Assembly (NCBI RefSeq): GCF_026625645.1
Contig: NZ_CP113056.1
Location: forward strand, 4,563,001-4,627,000
Direction: 5' to 3'
From: Ancylobacter sp. SL191
GTDB lineage: Bacteria > Pseudomonadota > Alphaproteobacteria > Rhizobiales > Xanthobacteraceae
Length of the DNA: 64,000 nt
Part shown: piece by piece, positions 15,815 through 25,352 of the stretch
Numbering within the stretch: position 1 is the stretch's first letter
Layout of the letters: each line of letters opens with the position of its first letter
The notes under the pieces: generated by a model
What the model was told of the DNA's origin: nothing
Database searches by the model: none
What the model saw: only the letters and a program-made list of their open reading frames with translations
Program-made: the position numbers and the translations under genes

Positions 15815-17068
15815 ATGCGCTATTCCTTCCTGAGCCTCCTCACCAATGGCCTCACCGGGCAGAAGGGCTGGAAACCGGCCTGGCGCGATGCCGCGCCGAA
15901 GCCCGCCTATGACGTCATCATCGTCGGCGGCGGCGGGCATGGGCTGGCGACCGCCTATTACCTCGCCCGCGTCCACGGCATCCGCAATGTGGCGGTGATC
16001 GAGAAGGGCTATATCGGCTCCGGCAATGCCGGGCGGAACACCACCATCATCCGCTCCAACTATCTCCTGCCGGGCAATGAACCGTTCTACGAATGGTCGA
16101 TGAAGCTCTGGGAGGGGCTGGAGCAGGAGCTGAACTATAACGCGATGGTCAGCCAGCGCGGCATCCTCAACCTCTATCACTCCGACGCCCAGCGCGACGC
16201 CTATGCGCGACGCGGCAATGCCATGCGGCTCAACGGCGCCGATTCCGAGCTGCTCGACCGCGACGGCGTGCGCGCCATGTACCCCTTCCTCGATTTTGAC
16301 AATGCGCGCTTCCCCATCCAGGGCGGGCTGATGCAGCGCCGCGCCGGCACCGCGCGGCACGACGCGGTGGTGTGGGGCTATGCCCGCGGGGCGGACAGGC
16401 TCGGCGTCGACATCATCCAGAACTGCGAGGTCACCGGCTTCATCCGCGAGGGCGAGGCCATCACCGGGGTCGAGACCACGCGCGGCGCCATTCGCGCCAA
16501 GAAGGTCGGCCTCGCGGTCGCCGGCTCCACCTCGCGCGTCGCCGCGCAGGCCGGGCTCACCCGCCTGCCGATCGAGAGCCATGTGCTGCAGGCCTTCGTC
16601 TCGGAAGGGCTGAAGCCGATGGTGGACGGCGTCATCACCTTCGGCGCCGGGCATTTCTATATCAGCCAGTCCGACAAGGGCGGCCTGGTCTTCGGCGGCG
16701 ACATTGACGGCTATAATTCCTACGCCCAGCGCGGCAACCTGCCGGTGGTGGAGGATGTCGCGGAAGGCGGCATGGCCTTGATGCCGCGTATCGGCCGGCT
16801 GCGCCTCCTGCGCATGTGGGGCGGCATCATGGACATGTCGATGGATGGCTCGCCGATCATCGACCACACGCCGATTCCCGGCCTCTATCTCAATGCCGGC
16901 TGGTGCTATGGCGGCTTCAAGGCGACCCCGGCCTCGGGCTGGTGCTTCGCCCATCTGCTGGCGACCGACGCCCCGCACAAGGTCGGCACCGCCTTCCGCT
17001 TCGACCGCTTCCGCACCGGCCACCTCATCGACGAAAAGGGAGTCGGCGCCCAGCCGAACCTGCATTGA
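15815..17068 (+). CDS. soxB: Sarcosine oxidase, beta subunit
   Basis: 417 residues. After a short N-terminal segment (MRYSFLSLLTNG) comes the FAD-binding motif VIIVGGGGHGLATAYYLA (about 34-51), then SGNAGRNTTIIRSNYLLPGNE with the family's flavin-attachment region, and a C-terminal WCYGGFKATPASGW. It is the subunit that oxidises sarcosine to glycine in the heterotetrameric cytoplasmic enzyme. First gene of soxBDAG-purU-folD. A palindromic repeat (copy 8) lies between it and soxD, leaving a 196-base spacer inside the operon. All four subunits are present in order, so the enzyme should be functional. Confidence 0.95.
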   Translation: MRYSFLSLLTNGLTGQKGWKPAWRDAAPKPAYDVIIVGGGGHGLATAYYLARVHGIRNVAVIEKGYIGSGNAGRNTTIIRSNYLLPGNEPFYEWSMKLWEGLEQELNYNAMVSQRGILNLYHSDAQRDAYARRGNAMRLNGADSELLDRDGVRAMYPFLDFDNARFPIQGGLMQRRAGTARHDAVVWGYARGADRLGVDIIQNCEVTGFIREGEAITGVETTRGAIRAKKVGLAVAGSTSRVAAQAGLTRLPIESHVLQAFVSEGLKPMVDGVITFGAGHFYISQSDKGGLVFGGDIDGYNSYAQRGNLPVVEDVAEGGMALMPRIGRLRLLRMWGGIMDMSMDGSPIIDHTPIPGLYLNAGWCYGGFKATPASGWCFAHLLATDAPHKVGTAFRFDRFRTGHLIDEKGVGAQPNLH

Positions 17069-17107
17069 GGACGGTAATGCTGACGCCTGCGCTCCCGTAT
17101 GAGCCGC

Positions 17108-17217
17108 CGTCATGCCCGGCCTTGGGCCGGGCATCCACGCCTTTGGCTGGACGGGCATCGCCCGCCTCCGCACGGACGTCCAAGTCGTGGATGGCCGGGA
17201 CAAGCCCGGCCATGACG
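17108..17217. repeat. REP-like palindrome, copy 8 (between soxB and soxD)
   Basis: CGTCATGCCCGGCCTTGGGC with CGGGCATCCACGCCT, linker, AAGTCGTGGATGGCCGGGAC with AAGCCCGGCCATGACG. Inside the sox operon, so present in the transcript; the same left arm as copy 7, 1.5 kb away. Confidence 0.87.
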
Positions 17218-17264
17218 CCCCATCATCCCATTACCGGCCCGCTGGCGCGGGGAGAGATGTACTG

Positions 17265-17546
17265 ATGCGCATTCCCTGCCCCTATTGCGGCGCGCGCGAC
17301 GCCCATGAATTCGCCTATCTCGGCGACGCCACGCTGACGCGCCCCGACACTAACGGTCCGGACGCGGAAGGCCGCTTCTTCGACTATGTCTATCAGCGCA
17401 CCAACCCGGCCGGGGCGCATGAGGAGTGGTGGTACCACGCGCAAGGGTGCCGCCAGTGGGTGAAGGTCGCCCGCGACACCCGCACCCACGCGATCGGCGG
17501 CGCCACGCTGGCGCGCGACGTGGCGACCTCGGGAGAGCCCGCATGA
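17265..17546 (+). CDS. soxD: Sarcosine oxidase, delta subunit
   Basis: 93 residues, the usual small size. It starts MRIPCPYCGARDAHEF, the N-terminal zinc-binding CPYCG motif of SoxD, and continues with RTNPAGAHEEWWYHAQGCRQWVKVARDT, also conserved. SoxD binds zinc and stabilises the heterotetramer. The ATG at 17265 is supported by GGGGAGAG just upstream. It overlaps soxA by four bases (ATGA at 17543-17546). The in-frame start at 17112 would translate repeat copy 8 and is rejected. Confidence 0.94.
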   Translation: MRIPCPYCGARDAHEFAYLGDATLTRPDTNGPDAEGRFFDYVYQRTNPAGAHEEWWYHAQGCRQWVKVARDTRTHAIGGATLARDVATSGEPA

Positions 17547-20506
17547 GCCGCCTTCCCGTCGGCGGTCTCATCGACCGCGCCCGCCCGCTCGCCTTCACCT
17601 TCGACGGCACGCTCTATCGCGGCCATGAGGGCGACACGCTCGCCTCGGCGCTGCTGGCGAACGATGTGCGCCTCGTCGGCCGCTCCTTCAAATATCACCG
17701 CCCGCGCGGCATCTTCTCCGCTGGCGTCGAAGAGCCGAACGCGCTGGTCGAGCTGCGCTCCGGCGCGCGGCGCGAGCCCAACAGCCGCGCCACCGTCGCC
17801 GAGCTCTATGACGGGCTGGAAGCGACGAGCCAGAACCGCTGGCCCTCGCTCGATCACGACCTGCTCAGCATCAACGGGCTGCTTTCGCCCTTCCTCGGCG
17901 CCGGCTTCTACTACAAGACCTTCATGTGGCCGGCCGCGCTGTGGGAAAAGCTCTACGAGCCGGTGATCCGCCGCGCCGCCGGGCTCGGGCGCGCTGCGGA
18001 AAGCGCGGACCCCGACCATTACGAGAAGCTCACCACCTTCTGCGACGTACTCATCATCGGCGCCGGCCCGGCCGGGCTGATGGCGGCGCTCGGCGCCGGC
18101 CGCGCCGGGGCCCGCGTCATCCTCGCCGATGAGGACTTCCTGCCCGGCGGCCGGCTCAATGCCGAGGCGCTGGAGGTGGACGGCATGGCGGGCGCGGCCT
18201 TCGCCGCCCGTATTCGCGCCGAGCTGGAGAGCTTGCCCAATGTGCGGGTGATGACCCGCACCACGGTGTTCGGCGTCTATGATGCCGGCACCTATGGCGC
18301 GCTGGAGCGCGTCGCCGACCATCTGCCCACGCCCGGCCCGTTTCAGCCGCGCCAGCGGCTCTGGCGCATCGTCGCCACCCGCGCCGTGCTGGCGGCCGGC
18401 GCGACCGAGCGGCCCATCGTGTTCGGCGGTAATGACCGGCCGGGCGTGATGCTGGCGGGCGCCGTGCGCGCCTATGCCAACCGCTTCGGCGTGGCGACGG
18501 GCGCGAGCACCGTCGTCTTCGCCAATAATGACGACGCCTGGCGTGGCGCCTTCGAGGCGCAGCGGGCCGGGGCGCGCGTCACGACCATCGTCGATGTGCG
18601 CCGCGACGTCGCTCCCGCGCTCACCACCGAGGCCGCCCGGCTCGGCATCCGCACACTGCTCGATGGCCGCATCACCGGCACCAAGGGCAAGCTCCTCACC
18701 CATGTCGATGTGATCGCCAATGGGCGCCGCGAGCGCTTCGCCACGGAGACGCTCGCCGTCTCCGGCGGCTGGTCGCCCTCGGTGCATCTGACCTGCCACC
18801 ATGGTGGCAAGCCGGTGTGGAACGAGGCGCTCGCCGCCTTCGTGCCCGGCACCTGCCCGCCCGGCCTCGAGGTCGCGGGCGCGGCGGCCGGCACGTTCAG
18901 CCTTGGCGGCGCGCTGCGTGAGGGCCTCGCCCTCGGCGCGAAGGCCGCCGCCGATGTCGGGCGCACGTCGCCGATGATCGAGGCGCCCAAGGCGCAGGAC
19001 ACGCCCGGCGCGGCCAGCGCCTTCTGGCATGTGGCGGAGTCGGTCGGCCCGGCCTTTGTCGACCTGCAGAACGACGTGACGGCGAAGGACGTCGCCATCG
19101 CCCACAAGGAAGGCTTCCGCTCGGTCGAGCATCTCAAGCGCTACACCACGCTGGGCATGGCGACCGATCAGGGCCGCACCTCCAATGTGACCGGCCTCGC
19201 CATCATGGCCAGCCTCACCGGGCAGGGCATCAGTGAGACCGGCACCACCATCTTCCGCCCGCCCTACACGCCGGTCTCGCTCGGCGCGCTGGCGGGCCAC
19301 CATCGGGGCAAGGATTTCCGCCCCGTCCGCCTCACCCCCACCCATGAATGGGCGCGGGCGCAGGGCGCGGTCTTCATCGAGACCGGGGCCTGGCTGCGCG
19401 CGCAATATTTCCCCCGCGCCGGGGAAAAGGACTGGCTGGAAAGCGTCTCGCGCGAGGTGACGGCGGTGCGGGCGTCCGTGGGTCTCATCGATGTCTCGAC
19501 CTTCGGCAAGATCGACCTGCAGGGCCCGGATGTCGGCGCCTTCCTCGACCGGGTCTACATCAACGGCTTCGCCCAGCTCGGCGTCGGCAAGGCGCGCTAC
19601 GGCGTGATGCTGCGCGAGGACGGCATGGTGATGGATGACGGCACCACCGCCCGCTTGTCACCTGAGCACTATGTCATGACCACCACCACGGTGAACGCGG
19701 CCAAGGTCTATCAGCACCTCGAATTCTGCCTGCAGGTGCTGTGGCCGGAGCTCGATGTCACCATTGCCTCGGTCTCCGACCAGTGGGCGCAGATCGCGCT
19801 GGCCGGCCCGCGTGCGCGGGAGGTGCTCGCCCGCATCGTCAATGCCGGCGTGGATGTCTCGAATGAGGGCCTGCCCTTCATGGGCGCCATCGAGGGCGCG
19901 GTGATGGGCGGCGTGCCGGCCCGGCTGTTCCGCCTCTCCTTCTCCGGCGAGCTCGGCTATGAGATCGCCGTCCCCGCCCGCCATGGCGCGGCGCTCGCCG
20001 ACGCGCTGATGACCGCCGGCGCGGATTTCGGCATCACGCCCTATGGCATCGAGGCGCTGGGCGTGCTGCGCATCGAGAAGGGCCATGTCTCCGGCAATGA
20101 GCTGACCGGCCAGACCACGGCGCGTGATCTCGGCATGGGGCGGATGGCCTCGACCAAGAAGGACTATATTGGCCGCGTCATGGCGGCGCGTCCCGGCCTC
20201 ACCGATCCTGACCGGCCCAGTTTCATCGGCTTCAAGCCGGTGAACCGCGCCGACCGCCTGCGCGCCGGGGCGCATTTCCTGTCGCCCGGCGCTGTCACGC
20301 GGGTGGAGAATGACGAAGGCTATATGAGCTCGGTCGCCTATTCGCCGCATCTCGGCCACTGGATCGGGCTCGGCTTCCTGAAGAACGGCCCGGCGCGCAT
20401 CGGCGAGCGGGTGCGGGCCTTCGATCCGGTGCGCGGCAATGATTTCGAGGTCGAGGTCTGCGCGCCCGGCTTCATCGATCCGGAAGGGGAGCGTCTGCGT
20501 GGCTGA
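17543..20506 (+). CDS. soxA: Sarcosine oxidase, alpha subunit
   Basis: 987 residues, the normal size. Domain order: an N-terminal ferredoxin-like domain (FTFDGTLYRGHEGDTLASAL, RSFKYHRPRGIF; about 15-100), an NAD-binding Rossmann domain (IIGAGPAGLMAALGAGRAG near 170), a flavin-reductase-like middle part, and a C-terminal GcvT-like folate-binding domain (from about 610). The C-terminal domain transfers the methyl carbon of sarcosine to tetrahydrofolate as 5,10-methylene-THF. Starts within the soxD stop region and is overlapped by the GTG start of soxG, so translation is coupled along the operon. Confidence 0.95.
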   Translation: MSRLPVGGLIDRARPLAFTFDGTLYRGHEGDTLASALLANDVRLVGRSFKYHRPRGIFSAGVEEPNALVELRSGARREPNSRATVAELYDGLEATSQNRWPSLDHDLLSINGLLSPFLGAGFYYKTFMWPAALWEKLYEPVIRRAAGLGRAAESADPDHYEKLTTFCDVLIIGAGPAGLMAALGAGRAGARVILADEDFLPGGRLNAEALEVDGMAGAAFAARIRAELESLPNVRVMTRTTVFGVYDAGTYGALERVADHLPTPGPFQPRQRLWRIVATRAVLAAGATERPIVFGGNDRPGVMLAGAVRAYANRFGVATGASTVVFANNDDAWRGAFEAQRAGARVTTIVDVRRDVAPALTTEAARLGIRTLLDGRITGTKGKLLTHVDVIANGRRERFATETLAVSGGWSPSVHLTCHHGGKPVWNEALAAFVPGTCPPGLEVAGAAAGTFSLGGALREGLALGAKAAADVGRTSPMIEAPKAQDTPGAASAFWHVAESVGPAFVDLQNDVTAKDVAIAHKEGFRSVEHLKRYTTLGMATDQGRTSNVTGLAIMASLTGQGISETGTTIFRPPYTPVSLGALAGHHRGKDFRPVRLTPTHEWARAQGAVFIETGAWLRAQYFPRAGEKDWLESVSREVTAVRASVGLIDVSTFGKIDLQGPDVGAFLDRVYINGFAQLGVGKARYGVMLREDGMVMDDGTTARLSPEHYVMTTTTVNAAKVYQHLEFCLQVLWPELDVTIASVSDQWAQIALAGPRAREVLARIVNAGVDVSNEGLPFMGAIEGAVMGGVPARLFRLSFSGELGYEIAVPARHGAALADALMTAGADFGITPYGIEALGVLRIEKGHVSGNELTGQTTARDLGMGRMASTKKDYIGRVMAARPGLTDPDRPSFIGFKPVNRADRLRAGAHFLSPGAVTRVENDEGYMSSVAYSPHLGHWIGLGFLKNGPARIGERVRAFDPVRGNDFEVEVCAPGFIDPEGERLRG

Positions 20507-21104
20507 ACTTTCGACCCATGACCCGCTCGCCGGCATCCCCATCGACCGGGTGCCGCCCTCCAGCCATTACGGCCGGCCCGGAACGCCGGGCGCCACCGCC
20601 CGCCTCGTCGAGGGCCTCGCCCTCGCCACCCTGGTCGCCCGCAAGGGGCAGGCGCCGGCGCTCGGCCGCACGCTGGCGGCGACCTTCGGCGTCCCGGTGG
20701 CGGACGCCCCGCGCCTCAGCGGCACCGCGCCGAGCTTCATCGGCATGGGCCCGGGCCGCTGGATCGCGCTGGCGGAGGATGCCGCGCTCGCCACCCGCCT
20801 GCGCGAGGCGGCCGGTTCGCTCGCCGCCGTGACCGAGCAGTCGGACGGCTATATCGTGCTCGACCTCGCCGGCCCGAAGGTGGAATGGCTGCTCGCCAAG
20901 GGCGCGCTGATCGACCTCGATACCAGCGTGTTCCGCGAGGGCGATGTGGCGACCACCGTGCTCGCCCATATCGGCGTCACGCTCTGGCGCACCGGACCGG
21001 AGAGCTTCCGCCTCCTCGTGCTGCGCTCCTATCTCGCGGCATTCTGCCGCTTTCTCGTCGCCTCCGGCGCGGAATTCGGCCTCCGGCTCGATGTCCGAGG
21101 TTGA
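20499..21104 (+). CDS. soxG: Sarcosine oxidase, gamma subunit
   Basis: 201 residues beginning at GTG 20499, which overlaps the soxA stop at 20504-20506. The alternative in-frame ATG at 20439 lies well inside soxA. GGGGAG just upstream (20486-20491) serves as ribosome binding site. The family resembles a truncated GcvT fold ([60 protein letters not shown]) and completes the heterotetramer. Last of the four sox genes; purU starts 94 bases further on. Confidence 0.92.
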   Translation: MAELSTHDPLAGIPIDRVPPSSHYGRPGTPGATARLVEGLALATLVARKGQAPALGRTLAATFGVPVADAPRLSGTAPSFIGMGPGRWIALAEDAALATRLREAAGSLAAVTEQSDGYIVLDLAGPKVEWLLAKGALIDLDTSVFREGDVATTVLAHIGVTLWRTGPESFRLLVLRSYLAAFCRFLVASGAEFGLRLDVRG

Positions 21105-21198
21105 AGGCGGCGCGCCGCGCGCTTCCCTGAGCCCCGCATCTCCCTTAAAAGCCCGCCGAGCGCGCCGCCGTGCCGCGGGCCTTGCGACGAGAGTACCG

Positions 21199-22077
21199 AT
21201 GACTGACGCCCAAGAAATTCGCGCGAAAGAAACCTACGTCCTCACCCTCTCCTGCCCCGACCGGCCGGGCATCGTGGCCGCTGTCGCCACCTTCCTGTTC
21301 GAGCGCGGCGGCAACATTCTGGAAGCGCAGCAGTTCGACGACACCGAGAGCGGCCGCTTCTTCATGCGCGTCATGTTCTCCGCCCCGGCCGGCACGCTGG
21401 AGGCGCTGAAGGGCGAGTTCGAGCCGGTGGCGCAGAATTTCGGCTTCGCCTGGCGCATCCGCCCGCGCGGCGGCAAGCGCAAGGTGATGCTGCTGGTCTC
21501 CAAATTCGACCACTGCCTCGCCGACCTGCTCTATCGCTGGCGCATCGGCGAGATCCCGATGGACATTGTCGGCATCATCGCCAACTACCCGCGCGAGACC
21601 TACGCGCATCTGGATTTCGACGGGATCCCCTTCCATTATCTGCCCATCACCAAGCAGACCAAGATGGAGCAGGAAGCCCAGCTCTGGGAGACATTCCAGA
21701 AGTCCGGCGCCGAGATCGCCGTGCTCGCCCGCTACATGCAGGTGCTCTCGGACGGGCTGTCGGCCAAGCTGTCGGGCCGCTGCATCAACATCCACCACTC
21801 CTTCCTGCCCGGCTTCAAGGGCGCCAAGCCCTATCACCAGGCCCATGCGCGCGGCGTGAAGCTGATCGGCGCCACCGCCCACTATGTCACCTCCGATCTC
21901 GACGAAGGCCCGATCATCGAGCAGGATGTGGAACGCATCACCCATCAGGACTCGGCCGAGGATCTCGTGCGCAAGGGCCGCGACATCGAGCGCCGCGTGC
22001 TCGCCCGCGCGCTGGCCTGGCACCTCGACGACCGCGTGCTGATCAACGGCCACAAGACCGTGGTCTTCCGCGACTAA
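21199..22077 (+). CDS. purU: Formyltetrahydrofolate deformylase
   Basis: 292 residues. An N-terminal ACT-like domain ([26 protein letters not shown], about 13-38) is followed by a formyl-transferase domain with the active site [21 protein letters not shown] and [18 protein letters not shown]. It hydrolyses 10-formyl-THF to formate and THF. Placed directly after soxBDAG it recycles THF loaded by sarcosine oxidation; with folD, it completes methylene-THF to formate. The ATG at 21199 is used; upstream in-frame starts fall inside soxG in another frame. Confidence 0.95.
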   Translation: MTDAQEIRAKETYVLTLSCPDRPGIVAAVATFLFERGGNILEAQQFDDTESGRFFMRVMFSAPAGTLEALKGEFEPVAQNFGFAWRIRPRGGKRKVMLLVSKFDHCLADLLYRWRIGEIPMDIVGIIANYPRETYAHLDFDGIPFHYLPITKQTKMEQEAQLWETFQKSGAEIAVLARYMQVLSDGLSAKLSGRCINIHHSFLPGFKGAKPYHQAHARGVKLIGATAHYVTSDLDEGPIIEQDVERITHQDSAEDLVRKGRDIERRVLARALAWHLDDRVLINGHKTVVFRD

Positions 22078-22102
22078 AGATTGCGCGACTGAGGAGCAGG
22101 CC

Positions 22103-22972
22103 ATGACCGAGACCCGCCTGATCGACGGCAAGGCCTTCGCGGAAGGCTTGCGCGGCCGCATCGCCACCGAGGTCGCCGCCTTTGAAGCCCGCACCGGCGT
22201 GAAGCCCGGCCTCGCCGTGGTGCTGGTCGGGGAAGACCCGGCGAGCGCGGTTTATGTGCGCAACAAGGGCAAGCAGACGCTTGAGGCCGGCATGGCCTCG
22301 ATCGAGCACAAGCTGCCGGCCGAGACCTCGCAGGACGCCGTGCTCGCGCTGGTGCGCCAGCTCAACGCCGACCCGGCGGTGCACGGCATCCTCGTGCAGC
22401 TCCCCCTGCCCGGCCATATCGACGCGCAGGCGGTGCTCGCCACCATCGACCCGGCCAAGGATGTGGACGGCTTCCATGTGGTGAATGCCGGCCGCCTCGC
22501 CGTCGGGCTGGAGGCGCTGGTGCCGTGCACGCCGCTCGGCTGCGTGATGCTGCTGAAGGACCAGCTCGGCAGCCTCGCCGGGCTGGAGGCGGTGGTGGTC
22601 GGGCGCTCCAACATCGTCGGCAAGCCGCTCGCCCAGCTCCTGCTGCGCGAGGACTGCACCGTCACCATCGCCCATTCGCGCACCCGCGATCTGCCGGAGG
22701 TGTGCCGGCGCGCCGACATCCTCATCGGCGCGGTTGGCCGGCCGGAGATGATCCGCGGCAGCTGGATCAGGCCCGGCGCGACCGTCATTGATGTCGGCAT
22801 CAACCGCGTCGAGAAGCCCGGCGGCGGCACGCGCCTCGTGGGCGACATCGCCTTTGACGAAGCGCAGGGCATCGCCGGCGCCATCACCCCGGTCCCCGGC
22901 GGCGTCGGCCCCATGACCATCGCCTGCCTCTTGCAGAACACGCTGACGGCGGCGACGCGGCTGGTGGGGTGA
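22103..22972 (+). CDS. folD: Methylenetetrahydrofolate dehydrogenase / methenyltetrahydrofolate cyclohydrolase
   Basis: 289 residues. Visible motifs: [23 protein letters not shown] (catalytic Tyr and Lys), [42 protein letters not shown] (NADP-binding) and the C-terminal [19 protein letters not shown]. Converts 5,10-methylene-THF to methenyl-THF and then 10-formyl-THF. It lies 25 bases after purU, with GAGGAG upstream. Together with soxBDAG and purU it forms a complete route for the methyl group of sarcosine. Confidence 0.97.
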   Translation: MTETRLIDGKAFAEGLRGRIATEVAAFEARTGVKPGLAVVLVGEDPASAVYVRNKGKQTLEAGMASIEHKLPAETSQDAVLALVRQLNADPAVHGILVQLPLPGHIDAQAVLATIDPAKDVDGFHVVNAGRLAVGLEALVPCTPLGCVMLLKDQLGSLAGLEAVVVGRSNIVGKPLAQLLLREDCTVTIAHSRTRDLPEVCRRADILIGAVGRPEMIRGSWIRPGATVIDVGINRVEKPGGGTRLVGDIAFDEAQGIAGAITPVPGGVGPMTIACLLQNTLTAATRLVG

Positions 22973-22987
22973 ACACCAGGGACGTCA

Positions 22988-23016
22988 TTGAATTAGCTTT
23001 TTTGGAGCGCTATCTT
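22988..23016 (+). promoter_or_regulatory. Probable sigma-70 promoter of the toxin-antitoxin pair
   Basis: TTGAAT (22988-22993), a 17-base spacer, TATCTT (23011-23016), in an abruptly AT-rich stretch just after folD. Transcription would begin around 23022-23023, at the antitoxin ATG itself, so the mRNA may be leaderless. Confidence 0.55.
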
Positions 23017-23022
23017 TTAGCC

Positions 23023-23376
23023 ATGAACAAGCGTCCGAAGAGCAATCATCCGAAGACTGAAGGCGGTGCTTTTTCTGTGAAGTCGAGAGATGCGACTTCC
23101 GGGAGATACCTAACAGTGAGTTCGGCAAATAGGCTTTCCGGGGGCTATGTCGCTGAGCGTTCGGGGACTTCAGTATCAGAAGGCAGCGCTCCTCTCGAAA
23201 GAAAGAGCCGAACCACCACAAATCCACGATCCGCTGATCCCGCTCGTACCAACGCCGCCCTTCGCGAAGGCGGCATCGATTATCAGGTTGAACCCGGTCA
23301 GGACTTCGACGCCAAGGCCTTCACCAAGGCCGCGCTCAAGCGCTGGCAGAAGGTAGCCGCGCGCCTGGCCGAATAA
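23023..23376 (+). CDS. Putative antitoxin of the Doc-like module (unrecognised family)
   Basis: 117 residues, starting MNKRPKSNHPK. A basic, Ser/Thr-rich N-terminal half contains VKSRDATSGRYLTVSSA, resembling the (V/K)RDAxTGRF-type segment seen in short antitoxin-like proteins. The C-terminal part REGGIDYQVEPGQDFDAKAF with KRWQKVAARLAE may bind the toxin. Its stop overlaps the toxin ATG by one base (TAATG at 23374-23378), the standard coupling for such pairs. Base composition of the first half is lower in GC than neighbours, which suggests acquisition by transfer. No Phd-type DNA-binding domain was recognised. An in-frame GTG at 22969 exists inside the end of folD but is unlikely given the promoter at 22988-23016. 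Confidence 0.55.
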   Translation: MNKRPKSNHPKTEGGAFSVKSRDATSGRYLTVSSANRLSGGYVAERSGTSVSEGSAPLERKSRTTTNPRSADPARTNAALREGGIDYQVEPGQDFDAKAFTKAALKRWQKVAARLAE

Positions 23377-23765
23377 TGCCGTCAGAGCCGCGCTGGCTTG
23401 AGATCGCAGAGGTCGAGGACGTCGCCCGTGGGGTCGTCGAAGACACGGGTGAACCGTTTCTCCTGCGCGACGAGGGCCTGCTGGAATCTGCGGTGATGGC
23501 GCCCCGCCAGCGTTGGCACTATTGCGCCGAGGATGACCCAGCCGCGCTTGGCCTGCATCTCGCTTTGGCGATTGCCCGCAATCACCCTTTCGAACAGGGC
23601 AACAAGCGCGCGGCATGGTTTTCCATGCTCGCCTTCTTCGCGCTGAACGGATTGGCTCTGAAAAATGAAGACGATCCAGCGTTCGCCGATCAATTCGTCG
23701 CTGTCATCACCGGCGAACTCGCGGCGGACGATCTGCTGAGTCGCCTCGACGTCACTCGTCTTTAG
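23376..23765 (+). CDS. Doc/Fic-family toxin
   Basis: 129 residues, the size of Doc (death-on-curing) proteins. The Fic-fold motif is NHPFEQGNKRAAW (about 68-80); LRDEGLLESAVMAPRQRWHY near the N-terminus is also typical of Doc-like proteins (LLESAVARP form). Doc toxins phosphorylate elongation factor Tu; other Fic proteins AMPylate targets. In the standard motif HxFxxxNK(R) the acidic Mg-binding residue (Asp in Doc) is replaced here by Gln, as also occurs in some Doc relatives, so activity is uncertain. Overlaps the presumed antitoxin stop by one base. The pair sits between folD and a convergent sthA. Confidence 0.85.
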   Translation: MPSEPRWLEIAEVEDVARGVVEDTGEPFLLRDEGLLESAVMAPRQRWHYCAEDDPAALGLHLALAIARNHPFEQGNKRAAWFSMLAFFALNGLALKNEDDPAFADQFVAVITGELAADDLLSRLDVTRL

Positions 23766-23770
23766 CCCCC

Positions 23771-25165
23771 TCACACCTTCGGCATGCGGTTCCAGGCATC
23801 CAGACCGGCGATCTTGTAGGCTTCGGCCAGCGTCGGGTAGTTGAAGGTGTTCTCGATGAAGTAGTCGATCGTGCCCTTCAGGTTCAGCACCGCCTGGCCG
23901 ATATGGATGAGCTCGGTCGCGCCTTCCCCAACAATGTGCACGCCGAGCAGGCGGCGGGTCTTGGTCGAGAAGATCATCTTCATCATCCCGTTATTCAGCC
24001 CCATGATGTGGCCGCGCGAGGTCTCGCGGAAGCGGGCGATGCCGCATTCATAGGGAATCTCGCGCCGGCGCACCTCTTCCTCGCTCATGCCGACGGTGGA
24101 GATTTCCGGCACCGCATAAATGCCATAGGGGAAGAACTCGGGCGGCGGCGGCGGCTCCAACCCGAAGGCGTGGCAGGCGGCAAGGCGGCCCTGCTCCATC
24201 GAGGTGGAGGCGAGGCTCGGAAAGCCGATCACGTCGCCGGCGGCGTAGATGTGCGGCACGGCGGTCTGCAGCGTCTTCGGCTCGACCGTGACGCGCCCGC
24301 GATGGTCGACCGACAGCCCGGCGGCGCCGAGGTTCAGCCGGTCGGTGGCGCCGACGCGCCCGGCGGCGAAGAGCAGCATGTCGGTCTGCACGGTGCGCCC
24401 GTCGGCCAGCTTGCAGATCGGCCGGTCGTCCTTGCCGAGCTCGATCGAGGTCACCGCCGAGCCGAGCCGCAGCCCGACATTGCGGTCGCGCAGCTCATGC
24501 ACGAATTCCTCGATCAGCTCCTTGTCGATGAAGTCGAGGAAGGTGGCGCGCGGCTCGATCAGCGTGACCGCGACATCGAGCGCGCTGAAGATGCTGGCAT
24601 ATTCGACGCCGATCACCCCGGCGCCGATCACCGCGAGGCTGCGCGGCAGGCGCGGCAGCTCGACGATCTCGTCGCTGTCGAACACGCTCGTGCCGTTGAA
24701 GGGCACATAGTCCGGCCGGAAGGGCCGGGTGCCGCAGGCGATCAGCACATGCGCGCCGGTGACGCTGGACACCTCGCCGCTCTCGGTGGTGATCTCGATG
24801 CGGTGCGGGTCGAGAAAGCGCGCCTCGCCGCGCGCCGTCTTCACGCCATTGCGGCTGAACTGGTGCTCAAGCACCTCGACCTCGTGGTCGAGCGTCTTGT
24901 GCAGGCGGATCATCAGATCGGGCGCGCCGATATCCTGCTTCACCCGGTAGCCACGGCCGTAGAAGCCGCGCTCGCGCCAGCCGGAGAGGTTCAGCACCGT
25001 CTCGCGCAGCGTCTTGGATGGGATGGTGCCGGTGTGGACGGACACACCGCCGACCCGCCGGCCCTTTTCCACCACCAGCACGGATTTGCCGATCTTGGCG
25101 GATTGCACGGCGGCGCGTCTTCCGGACGGGCCGCTGCCGATGACAATCATGTCGAAGTCGTACAT
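23771..25165 (-). CDS. sthA: Soluble (Si-specific) NAD(P)+ transhydrogenase
   Basis: 464 residues, flavoprotein disulfide-reductase fold. FAD motif IGSGPSGRRAAVQSAKIG at the N-terminus, NAD-binding motif VIGAGVIGVEYASIFSALDV, FAD-contacting IYAAGDVIGFPSLAS, and a C-terminal dimer domain. The redox-active CxxxxC of lipoamide dehydrogenase is missing (GGVSVHTGTIPSK instead), as expected for SthA. It transfers hydride between NADPH and NAD+ in the cytoplasm, balancing the redox pools. The ATG at 25165 is immediate to the FAD domain. Divergent from an XRE-cupin regulator gene, convergent with the toxin. Confidence 0.94.
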   Translation of the reverse strand: MYDFDMIVIGSGPSGRRAAVQSAKIGKSVLVVEKGRRVGGVSVHTGTIPSKTLRETVLNLSGWRERGFYGRGYRVKQDIGAPDLMIRLHKTLDHEVEVLEHQFSRNGVKTARGEARFLDPHRIEITTESGEVSSVTGAHVLIACGTRPFRPDYVPFNGTSVFDSDEIVELPRLPRSLAVIGAGVIGVEYASIFSALDVAVTLIEPRATFLDFIDKELIEEFVHELRDRNVGLRLGSAVTSIELGKDDRPICKLADGRTVQTDMLLFAAGRVGATDRLNLGAAGLSVDHRGRVTVEPKTLQTAVPHIYAAGDVIGFPSLASTSMEQGRLAACHAFGLEPPPPPEFFPYGIYAVPEISTVGMSEEEVRRREIPYECGIARFRETSRGHIMGLNNGMMKMIFSTKTRRLLGVHIVGEGATELIHIGQAVLNLKGTIDYFIENTFNYPTLAEAYKIAGLDAWNRMPKV

Positions 25166-25352
25166 GGAAGCGCCACTACCTGGAGGAAGCCGGGGATAGT
25201 TGAACCAAGTCGATGCACGATGAATGCCAAGGACCGATGACAGTCTTCAGCCCGCACCATTTCATCGCACCTAGCGGATTGGGCTTGCATTGGGCTTGCT
25301 TTTGCCGGCGAAACGTTTCCCATCGGGTGGGGCGGCGTGAGGGAGCAGGGCA

